A stretch of 12,954 nucleotides of DNA, from the NCBI GenBank assembly GCA_017420845.1, contig JAFQOC010000064.1, forward strand, positions 1 to 12,954, read 5' to 3'. The first letter of the stretch is position 1. Each line of letters opens with the position of its first letter. The notes beneath the pieces were generated by a model, which had not been told where the DNA came from, did not search any database, and worked only from the letters and a program-made list of their open reading frames with translations. Shown here piece by piece: positions 1 through 5,720 of the stretch. This DNA comes from Clostridia bacterium. GTDB lineage: Bacteria; Bacillota; Clostridia; Oscillospirales; CAG-272. The position numbers were made by a program, and so were the translations under genes.

Positions 1-248
1 CCTACGATGGGCAGAACCTTCGTATCTACCTGGACGGTGAACTGGCCGCCTCCACCCCCTGCTCGGGAAGCATCAAGCACGTGGGAGAGAAGTCCCGCAA
101 GCTCATGGTGGGTGCCGACGTCAACCAGGACGGTGTTCCCCAGTGCATCTCCAACATCAAGATCACCAAGGTCTCCCTCTACGCGGGCGGGATCTCGGCG
201 GAGCAGGCAGCGGTTCTCTTTGCGGAGACCGAGGTACCTACCGCATAA
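1..248 (+). CDS. C-terminal end of a LamG (concanavalin A-like) domain protein, partial
   Basis: The frame is open from the window edge (first full codon at 3) to TAA at 246-248, giving 81 residues. It reads like the last strands of a LamG/concanavalin A-like jelly roll: NLRIYLDGELAAS is the typical 'ligand-facing strand plus turn' motif, followed by LMVGADV, then ISNIKITKVSLYAGGISAEQAAVLF, the usual closing strand and helix. The same order (LRFYINGVEQG, YVIGADV, AAIHDKAMDPADVTALY) occurs in the LamG domain of the PHP lipoprotein at 6917-10096, so the two are probably related. LamG domains usually bind carbohydrate or protein and are attached to a catalytic domain, which here lies outside the window. 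The gene converges on the minus-strand genes. The N-terminus and any export signal are not visible. Confidence 0.8.
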   Translation, partial: YDGQNLRIYLDGELAASTPCSGSIKHVGEKSRKLMVGADVNQDGVPQCISNIKITKVSLYAGGISAEQAAVLFAETEVPTA

Positions 249-271
249 TGGTTCCCAATCGTTCATATAGA

Positions 272-307
272 AAGAACCTTCCACGGCAATCGTCTCGGAA
301 GGTTCTT
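272..307. repeat. Perfect 11-bp inverted repeat after the LamG gene
   Basis: AAGAACCTTCC at 272-282 pairs perfectly with GGAAGGTTCTT at 297-307 across a 14-nt loop, 24 bp after the LamG stop codon. There is no T-run downstream on the plus strand, so it is a weak terminator candidate or a 3' mRNA-protecting hairpin. The hairpin at 350-388 looks like the real transcription stop. Confidence 0.6.
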
Positions 308-349
308 CGGGGAGGTTAGCGAACAAAAACGGAACCGTTTGTTTAAAGC

Positions 350-388
350 AAAACACAGCCTCACCATCGCGGTGGGGCTGTGTTTTTT
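350..388 (+). terminator. Rho-independent terminator for the LamG gene
   Basis: AAAACACAGCCTCACC (350-365) pairs with GGTGGGGCTGTGTTTT (371-386) over 16 bp with one G-T wobble and a 5-nt loop. It is followed by more T residues (six in a row at 383-388, then GTTGCTT). It lies about 100 bp after the LamG stop. A smaller hairpin around 321-344 (AACGG/CCGTT) precedes it. The base of the stem is A/T, so it may also act weakly for minus-strand transcription. Confidence 0.8.
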
Positions 389-389
389 G

Positions 390-731
390 TTGCTTATCTT
401 CGAAGTATTTTTTGCAGTAGAACTTATAAAGAGATTTAACCTCTTCAATCAAAGTGTTGTCTTCCTTGTATTCCGGAGGACGATTTTCAATGGCCCTTTC
501 GAGATCGTCTCGTAGATAAAGCAAATCAATAGGCTCTTCATATTCAACTAATTCATCATTGATAAACATTGGAACAGGTTTAGTATCTATTCCATTTTGT
601 TTAAGTTTATACTGAAAATTAGAAAATAGGCTTTCCGCACAAACAGACGAATAGCTATAAGTACAAACATCTTTATAGGCTAAAAGAAATTGATTTAGTA
701 CAGCTCTCCAAGGACGAGATCGTAAAATATC
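390..731 (-). pseudogene. AT-rich minus-strand gene remnant, unknown function
   Basis: The minus strand is open from the stop at 732-734 leftwards through this stretch. It codes for protein-like sequence rich in Glu, Asp, Tyr and Lys, for example DELVEYEEPIDLLYLRDDLE and IEEVKSLYKFYCKKYFEDK (roughly positions 560-390). No credible start exists: the only in-frame ATG (569) lacks a ribosome site. The frame does not stop where the amino acid content stops looking natural, but runs on through the hairpins at 350-388 and 272-307 and antisense to the LamG gene. The part from 640 to 731 overlaps the recombinase remnant on the other strand and is probably a shadow. The best reading is an interior piece of a gene left by a rearrangement. 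I do not recognise the family. Its low GC content suggests transfer. Confidence 0.35.
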
Positions 732-963
732 TCAAAACCGCCATCAAAAAAGAGCCTCAGCAAATGATCGATCTTTGGGCAAGCAGGTGGTGCTACATAA
801 TGATAAGGTAGAGATCACTTATAATTACACCGATAAAAAAGAAGGTCCCGACGACGATCACCGGGATTTTTTATTATACGAAACAACTTTTGAAACGCCA
901 TTGTATGAGAACAAAACGGCAAGGACGTTTACACAGACCATGCAGGTGTTTATTTATTTCTAA
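623..963 (+). pseudogene. Remnant of a large serine recombinase, C-terminal end, frameshifted
   Basis: Two plus-strand frames join into one C-terminal region of the large serine recombinase type carried by clostridial mobile elements. The first (open from 623, convincing from about 671) reads LKEIDLVQLSKDEIVKYLK then TAIKKEPQQMIDL. Near 768-780 one base appears to be missing, and the next frame continues with KQVVLHNDKVEITYNYTDKK and then DDDHRDFLLYETTFETP, ending at TAA 961-963. The run 'helix, then hydrophobic strand, DDK-EI-YNY' is typical of the segment just before the C-terminus of these proteins. The catalytic serine domain and zinc-ribbon part are absent (TAG at 620-622 upstream), so this cannot be functional. 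Codons are AT-rich compared with the surrounding genes. It marks a decayed mobile element. The assignment rests on remembered family features. Confidence 0.6.
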
Positions 964-979
964 AAAGCAAAAACGGCGC

Positions 980-1025
980 AAAAAAAAGAGCGAGTCGGAC
1001 ACTTTTTAGGTGTTCAACTCGCTCT
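980..1025 (-). terminator. Rho-independent terminator, minus strand
   Basis: AGAGCGAGT (987-995) and ACTCGCTCT (1017-1025) pair over 9 bp, with an inner 4-bp ACAC/GTGT helix and a small A-rich loop. Eight A residues at 980-987 become the U-run of a minus-strand transcript. It terminates the short unit starting near 1085 and probably also catches read-through from the large lipoprotein gene ending at 1310, for which no nearer terminator is seen. Confidence 0.8.
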
Positions 1026-1032
1026 GACTTGG

Positions 1033-1083
1033 CGGAGATGGAGGAATGCCGGTCATGTACACAACACCCTGTACTCCTTAAGA
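1033..1083 (-). other. Intergenic stretch with a possible 16-codon reading frame
   Basis: Between the minus-strand promoter at 1091-1119 and the terminator at 980-1025 there is a transcript-sized gap. A minus-strand AAGGAG motif lies near 1077-1082, and an ATG (complement of CAT at 1054-1056) opens a 16-residue frame rich in Pro and Ser (MTGIPPSPPSQSELNT) that ends inside the terminator stem. The spacing between AAGGAG and this ATG is too long for good initiation, so it may be non-coding. This entry covers only the leader side of that unit. Confidence 0.25.
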
Positions 1084-1090
1084 TGTCAAT

Positions 1091-1119
1091 ATGATAGCAC
1101 AGAGATCCGTATATGTCTA
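1091..1119 (-). promoter_or_regulatory. Candidate sigma-A promoter, minus strand
   Basis: On the minus strand TAGACA (complement of 1114-1119) is followed after 17 bp by TATCAT (complement of 1091-1096), with a TGC extension just before the -10. Transcription would start near 1084 and reach the terminator at 980-1025, giving an RNA of about 105 nt. Nothing upstream encodes an intact gene that would use it. It may be a leftover of the mobile element or the promoter of a small RNA. Confidence 0.45.
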
Positions 1120-1309
1120 CACGTTATTTCCCCATGCGACTCATTCTTTCACTTGCCTCCTCTTACACATTGCGACCGCAATATGAAAAGCGATGTCAGT
1201 TTCATGATAACATGAGATTTTAAAAGTTATTCCATGCTATTCCACAAATTTTCGTGTCTTTTGACTTGGGTTCTCTCCAAATAATCGAGCTTTCGGGATG
1301 ATCGAAATA
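1120..1309. other. Gene-free AT-rich spacer
   Basis: No convincing gene is seen. On the minus strand there are very short frames, such as an 18-codon one from 1205 to 1149 without a ribosome site, and a good AGGAGG near 1154-1159 followed only by 3- to 6-codon frames. It contains a short direct repeat (ATTCCATGCTATTCCAC, about 1230-1246). There is no hairpin with a U-run after the stop at 1310. Composition resembles the recombinase remnant rather than the lipoprotein genes, so the mobile-element scar may extend to here. Confidence 0.4.
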
Positions 1310-4300
1310 TCAGCCTGCATCGGACGGGGCGGGAGCCACAAAGCTGTCCGGCTTATCAACCTTGATCTCGCTGAACGTGAAATAGCCGTCACGAGCGACG
1401 ATGCCGAGCTCGGAATTCTCAACGTGGGCGGCGATCAGGGTGTTCTCCACGGTGTGGGTCTGACCGTCGGCCAGAACAATGGTGGCAGACTGCACGAAGA
1501 CATTACCCGGGGCACAGTTCTCGGCCTTGATGTTGTCGTAGGTGATCTCGCCGGACAGGGTAATGGTGGCGTAGGCCTTACCGTTTACGTACACGGTCAC
1601 GGTCTCGCCGTCGTCGGTGACGTCGAGCTGGGTGGGAACGGAATCCAGAGCGGTGGTGAAAATGATCAGGTCGGCGCTGCCGTACTTAGTAGGGTTATAG
1701 ATCTTGAACATGACGTAGAGCGTGCCGTCCGCATAAGTGACGTAGATGCCCGATCCGCCGTAGAGGATATAATCGTTTCCGTAGTAGCTGTCTATGTAGC
1801 TGTTGGCCGCTAGGATCTCGTCGGACACGACACGGTGGTATCCACGGACGAACAGACAGCCATTCGTGGTGATGGCCACGGGACTCACGGAGAATACGTA
1901 CCTGCCGTCCACGGGGGCGTACATCTCGGCCAGCGCACTCACGCCGTAGATCCGATTGCCCTCCAGGGTATCGACACCACTGACACCCAGGGGCATAGTG
2001 ACCGTGAAGTAGTCGGCCAGATCGGTGTAGACCAGCAGAGTGCCGACTTCATTGGAATGGACGTCGGAGGCGAAGGTTTTGGTGACGTCGCCAAGAACCT
2101 CGGGTTCGACGGGATCCGTTTCGGGCTCCTCGGGATCCGTTTCGGGCTCCTCGGGATCTGTTTCGGGCTCCTCGGGATCTGTTTCGGGCTCCTCGGGATC
2201 TGTTTCGGGTTCGTTGGGAATCTCGGGAGCAACAAAATTGTCCAGCTTATCGACCTTGATCCCGTTGAACGCAAAGTAACCGTCGCGGGCGACGATGCCG
2301 AGCTCGGAATTCTCAACGTGGGCAGCGATCAGGGTATTCTCCACGGTGTGGGTCTGGCCGTCGGCCAGAACGATGGTGGCGGACTGTACAAATACGTTAC
2401 CCGGAGCGCAGTTCTCGGCCTTGATGTTATCGTAGGTAATCTCGCCGAATAGGGTGACGGTAGCGTAAATCTTGTCGTCTATATAAACGGTCACGACTTC
2501 GCCGTCGTCGGTAAACGTGATTACATTGATTTCGGTGTCAACGGGTGTGCTGTAGATGATCATATCAATGCTACCGTATGCCGCAGGGTTGTAGACCTTG
2601 AACATGAGGTATAACCGACCGTCGGCATCTCCGATCGTCGCATACATGCCCGCGCCGCCATAAAGAATCTCGTTGTTGCCGAAAAAGTTCTTGAGAGGCG
2701 CACCAATAATCTCATCGGACACAACGCTGTGGTAACCACGGACGAACATCCAGCCGTTATTGGTGTTCGCGGCGCGATCCACCGTAAAGGCATATGTACC
2801 ATTCATGCGGGCATACATCTCAGCGGTCGTGGTCACGTTATAAATCGTGCTGTCATTGTAGGTCTCCACAGAGCTAAAGCCCGTGGGCATGATGATCGTG
2901 AAGAAGTCCGCCAGGTCGGTATAGACCAGTTGGGCGCCGACCACGTTGGCTTGTACATCGGAAACAAAGGTTTCGGGACGCTCAGGCTCAACGGGAACGT
3001 CGGGGTCAACGGTTTCATCGGAAGGATCGTCAGGCTCATCCCCCTTCCAGTAGATTTCCATCTCAGACACTTGCATCAGGTATCCGCCGATAGGGGGATC
3101 ATAGGGTCCCGTGAGCTTGTGAGCGACGATACGGACAAAGCGCGCCTGTCGGTCGCTGTCCAGCTTGATGAAGCGCCCAACACCCGCTGTCTCGGTGTCA
3201 TTTTCCGCGGTGTAGACAGTTTCCCAGTCTTCTCCGTCAAGGGAAATCTGAATTGCATAGGCCAAGGGGAAGTAGTCACCGCTTTGTCTGGGATAGACGT
3301 GGATCTCGTTGACGGTATGGACCGCTCCAAGGTCTACGCCGCACCAACAGGTTCCGGTGGCGCATTCCTGCTTGGGCACCCCCTGAGACACCCAGCCGTG
3401 GGGGCCGCCGGTCTGAGGCGTCATGAGTTTACTGCCGTCGGTAATGTAGGCCAGTCCCCATCCCTCAATACTGTTCTCGTAACCCGATCCGCTGGCGATG
3501 GGGGTCTTACCGAGTGCAATATTAAGGTCGTTGCTTTGTACCTGCTCCTCATAGGAGGTGGCAGGAGGAAAAGGGATGGAGCCATCGTCGCTGTAGACCA
3601 TCAGCTCACCGATATCGGCGTAGCCATTCATACCCTTCAGACCGCGTATGCAAATGCGCACATAGCGGGCATCGGTATCGTCAAAGCGGAAAACGGGAAC
3701 CGTATCCGGGGGCAGGGGCTCAGTATTCTTGACCACCTCTACCCAGCTTACACCGTCTGCGGAGACCAGGATAGAGAAATCGGTGGGGTTGTAGGCACCG
3801 CAGGCCATGCCGATTCCCGCCGGGTAAAGGTCTATGCGATTGATGGACTTGACTCCGCCCAGATCAACGGTCAGGGTCTGCAGCTCACCATTCCGGGCGG
3901 CGACACGGGCAGCGTTAGCGGTGTTGACAATGCCGTCGGTGAGGTTGTAGAGATAATAATCCCCTTGACCCGCCGAGCTGGTGCCCATCACGGGGGCGTG
4001 GAGGGCAAGGTTGGGGTCAGAGCTGACCTCGGGTCGGATGAAATCGCCTGCGGGGAGCTGAATCAGGGCACTGTCGCCTGCCGCGAGGGTCAGGGTGAAG
4101 GCACCGTTCTTCAGGGCTGTCTCGGTCAGCTCGCCCGCTTCGTCGCTGACGAGATACACCGTGGAAAGCCCCTTGAAGGTCAGGGTCACGGTCTGCTCCT
4201 TGGTGAAATCCTTATTCACCACGAACAAGTATTCGCCGTCTCCCTTTCGTTCCTCCATCAAGGAGAGAATGATGTCGGCGTTTCCTGCCTGCACGAAGCA

Positions 4301-5599
4301 GTCATCGGGAAGAACGTCGTACACGCCCTTGGTCTTGAGACGGCTGTGGTAGACAAAGGTGGCATCGCAGGCGGCGAGGTGGGTACCGATGGCGTGGATC
4401 TTCTGATTGATCTTCACTACCTCGTAATATAGCTCGGTGGGATTGCTGTCATAGTCAAGGATGGCCACGGTGTAGTTCCCTTCCTCGGGGATGGGAGCAG
4501 TCCACGTAAAGAACTTAATCTCCTTGACGCCGTAAGCCAGTGCGGCCATCATGTTGTAACGAAGGTCGGATCCCGAGGGGGTACGGTATTGGCCCCTCAG
4601 ACCTACGGACTGTACGTAGACAGCGGTGTTCGTGCTCGTGAGCAGTCCCGCCTCGCGGAGATCCTCGTAATTGCTGAAGAGACCGTGCTCGTTGACACCG
4701 CCTCCTTCGGGGAAGCAGTAGCAATCCATAGACAGAGTACCGCCGTGGGTCAGGAGTCCGCCGTAGTCGCAGAGCTGTCGGAGGTAGACGCTGCGGGCGG
4801 GATACGCGGCACCGGGAAGGAAATTCACGTTGATATAGGTGTTGGGGCAGACCTCACAAAGCAGATTTTCCACGCGGGCATAGGGGTTGGGATTGTAGGG
4901 CTCATCCACGATAAAGAAGCCGCCGAAGCCCGGGAGATCCTTGTACTTCTCAGCCAACGCACGAATCTGAGCATCGCTCAAATTGACCGTGTTCTGCACA
5001 TTAATGTCGCGGGTCTGTAGCTTGAGACCGTAGCGATCTGCATCAGCCATGCACTGCTTGTACCACGCAAAGGTGTGATCGCTCGACACCCAGGGACGGG
5101 TCATCAGGATGTTGGAGATCAGATCAATATCGGCATCCCGGCAGAGTCTCAGCATTTCGTCCCGCACCTCCTGGGTATGCATGGGAACGAAGTAAGCATT
5201 GAGGGTAATATTCTCACAAGGGATCGGTTCGCTTCGGACGGGCGCATGGGCGAGATCGGTCACGGCCGGTTGGGTTTCAACCGGATCGGTCTCGCAAGGA
5301 TCCGTCTCGTCGGAGCTTGTCTCTCCCGGGACGGTTTCGGTGGGCGTGCTTTCAGCGGGATCCGTTTCGGAGAGGTCAGTGTCGGCCGGGTCTGTATCCG
5401 CGGGATCTGTATCCGCGGGGTCGGTGGGAGCGGCGGTGATGTCGTTCGCTGACGTTGCGGTCGAGGGATCATCCACCGGAGGATTATCTGTGCAGGCTGT
5501 CAGTCCCAAGGAAAATACAACGCAGCACAAGACAAGCAACAGCATCATGACAAAGCGCAAGGTGAGTCCGCTTTGGTAACGAGTGAACAATGGTCTCAT
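1310..5599 (-). CDS. Large surface lipoprotein: TIM-barrel-like glycoside hydrolase domain, two F5/8 domains, two C-terminal repeat modules
   Basis: 1429 aa. The ATG at 5599 is preceded by AGGAGG at 5606-5611 (6-nt spacing). A signal peptide with lipobox LTAC (Cys36) predicts a membrane-anchored exported lipoprotein. Residues 37-125 are a Thr/Asp/Pro linker. Residues 129-410 resemble an (alpha/beta)8 hydrolase barrel: NITLNAYF opens it, GFGGFFIVDEP holds an Asp232-Glu233 pair where a catalytic acid would be expected, and YGVKEIKFFTW closes it. A beta domain follows (410-520, with GDGEYLFVVNKD). Residues 529-672 and 691-852 are two F5/8 type C (discoidin) domains, likely carbohydrate binders. 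Residues 876-1118 and 1174-1416 are two copies of a beta-rich module I do not recognise, separated by a PEEPETD linker. Cassette B encodes a paralogue without this tail. The substrate is unknown and activity is not certain; a non-catalytic binding role is possible. Expression is probably driven by the AraC-type regulator encoded upstream. Confidence 0.85.
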   Translation of the reverse strand: MRPLFTRYQSGLTLRFVMMLLLVLCCVVFSLGLTACTDNPPVDDPSTATSANDITAAPTDPADTDPADTDPADTDLSETDPAESTPTETVPGETSSDETDPCETDPVETQPAVTDLAHAPVRSEPIPCENITLNAYFVPMHTQEVRDEMLRLCRDADIDLISNILMTRPWVSSDHTFAWYKQCMADADRYGLKLQTRDINVQNTVNLSDAQIRALAEKYKDLPGFGGFFIVDEPYNPNPYARVENLLCEVCPNTYINVNFLPGAAYPARSVYLRQLCDYGGLLTHGGTLSMDCYCFPEGGGVNEHGLFSNYEDLREAGLLTSTNTAVYVQSVGLRGQYRTPSGSDLRYNMMAALAYGVKEIKFFTWTAPIPEEGNYTVAILDYDSNPTELYYEVVKINQKIHAIGTHLAACDATFVYHSRLKTKGVYDVLPDDCFVQAGNADIILSLMEERKGDGEYLFVVNKDFTKEQTVTLTFKGLSTVYLVSDEAGELTETALKNGAFTLTLAAGDSALIQLPAGDFIRPEVSSDPNLALHAPVMGTSSAGQGDYYLYNLTDGIVNTANAARVAARNGELQTLTVDLGGVKSINRIDLYPAGIGMACGAYNPTDFSILVSADGVSWVEVVKNTEPLPPDTVPVFRFDDTDARYVRICIRGLKGMNGYADIGELMVYSDDGSIPFPPATSYEEQVQSNDLNIALGKTPIASGSGYENSIEGWGLAYITDGSKLMTPQTGGPHGWVSQGVPKQECATGTCWCGVDLGAVHTVNEIHVYPRQSGDYFPLAYAIQISLDGEDWETVYTAENDTETAGVGRFIKLDSDRQARFVRIVAHKLTGPYDPPIGGYLMQVSEMEIYWKGDEPDDPSDETVDPDVPVEPERPETFVSDVQANVVGAQLVYTDLADFFTIIMPTGFSSVETYNDSTIYNVTTTAEMYARMNGTYAFTVDRAANTNNGWMFVRGYHSVVSDEIIGAPLKNFFGNNEILYGGAGMYATIGDADGRLYLMFKVYNPAAYGSIDMIIYSTPVDTEINVITFTDDGEVVTVYIDDKIYATVTLFGEITYDNIKAENCAPGNVFVQSATIVLADGQTHTVENTLIAAHVENSELGIVARDGYFAFNGIKVDKLDNFVAPEIPNEPETDPEEPETDPEEPETDPEEPETDPEEPETDPVEPEVLGDVTKTFASDVHSNEVGTLLVYTDLADYFTVTMPLGVSGVDTLEGNRIYGVSALAEMYAPVDGRYVFSVSPVAITTNGCLFVRGYHRVVSDEILAANSYIDSYYGNDYILYGGSGIYVTYADGTLYVMFKIYNPTKYGSADLIIFTTALDSVPTQLDVTDDGETVTVYVNGKAYATITLSGEITYDNIKAENCAPGNVFVQSATIVLADGQTHTVENTLIAAHVENSELGIVARDGYFTFSEIKVDKPDSFVAPAPSDAG
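1352..2080 (-). repeat. C-terminal module, copy 2 (within the 1429-aa lipoprotein)
   Basis: Codes for residues 1174-1416, homologous to residues 876-1118 (2246-2974). Shared landmarks are VYTDLADYF, MFVRGYH/LFVRGYH, ILYGG(A/S)G(M/I)Y, MFK(V/I)YNP, and a fully identical C-terminal block of 58 residues. The internal period is 298 residues. Predicted mostly beta strands and perhaps a concanavalin A-like sandwich, but no family is recognised. Confidence 0.8.
2111..2215 (-). repeat. Five tandem 21-bp units coding for a PEEPETD linker
   Basis: Five head-to-tail 21-bp units start at 2111, 2132, 2153, 2174 and 2195. The first two are identical, the next two differ from them by one C/T change, and the last is degenerate at its end. 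They encode the acidic Glu-Pro-Glu-Thr-Asp-Pro linker between the two C-terminal modules. Length 21 keeps the frame, so copy number can change without breaking the gene. Confidence 0.9.
2246..2974 (-). repeat. C-terminal module, copy 1 (within the 1429-aa lipoprotein)
   Basis: Codes for residues 876-1118. See copy 2 at 1352-2080. The N-terminal three quarters have diverged from copy 2, while the last 58 residues before GYF are identical (2273-2446 versus 1379-1552). Confidence 0.8.
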
Positions 5600-5605
5600 A
5601 GGGAA

Positions 5606-5611
5606 CCTCCT
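5606..5611 (-). promoter_or_regulatory. Ribosome binding site of the 1429-aa lipoprotein
   Basis: AGGAGG on the minus strand, six bases before the ATG at 5599. It fixes the start and rules out the internal Met codons in the signal peptide. Confidence 0.85.
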
Positions 5612-5615
5612 GCAA

Positions 5616-5663
5616 TAAAATATGGGTAAACTGATGAAAAAATCATCATCTACCCATATTTTA
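5616..5663 (-). promoter_or_regulatory. Conserved stem-loop in the leader of the lipoprotein gene, copy A
   Basis: TAAAATATGGGTA (5616-5628) pairs with TACCCATATTTTA (5651-5663). Inside lies a one-sided AACT bulge (5629-5632) and an inner helix GATGA/TCATC (5633-5637 with 5646-5650) closing an 8-nt loop. The same structure stands before the paralogous gene (12605-12650), where the inner helix is GATGG/CCATC, an A-T to G-C pair swap. The outer stem overlaps the predicted -10, so it can form fully in RNA only in read-through from the AraC gene. In that case it is followed by AUAUUUUAUU and could attenuate transcription. The inner helix would lie at the very 5' end of the promoter's own transcript. 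Confidence 0.7.
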
Positions 5664-5686
5664 TCATAGATTTCGCACAGAATCTA
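5658..5686 (-). promoter_or_regulatory. Activator-type promoter of the 1429-aa lipoprotein
   Basis: On the minus strand the -35 TAGATT (complement of 5681-5686, a poor match) is followed after 17 bp by the -10 TAAAAT (complement of 5658-5663), with a TGA extension. An alternative -10, TATGAT, lies at 5663-5668. The block is conserved at 12646-12674. A weak -35 overlapped by a regulator half-site is the pattern expected of an activator-dependent promoter. Confidence 0.55.
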
Positions 5687-5720
5687 TACTGAATTCGACC
5701 ACCGTTATCACGAATTCGAC
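5684..5720 (-). promoter_or_regulatory. Predicted AraC-type operator, copy A: two half-sites 21 bp apart
   Basis: CTATACTGAATTCGAC (5684-5699) and TTATCACGAATTCGAC (5705-5720), as read on the plus strand, match at 12 of 16 positions, including an unbroken GAATTCGAC, and are offset by exactly 21 bp. The proximal site overlaps the -35 by 3 bp. The distal site lies over the last codons and stop (5708-5710) of the AraC gene. Two direct repeats 21 bp apart next to the -35 is the known geometry of the araI1-araI2 site for a dimer of AraC. Confidence 0.65.

Noticed and set aside
1026..1048. TTGGCGGAGATGGAGG resembles the 3' end of a minus-strand tRNA (Ser/Leu type) often used as an attachment site
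   Set aside because: The T-loop (TTCGAAC on the plus strand) does not follow and no cloverleaf can be drawn. Chance or a distant relic.
1124..1205. Tiny minus-strand frames (18 and 6 codons) around a good AGGAGG
   Set aside because: Too short to support without conservation data; the ribosome site may be a leftover of a deleted gene.
2111..2215. Possible CRISPR-like array
   Set aside because: Units are contiguous, without spacers, and in frame within a coding sequence: a tandem linker repeat.
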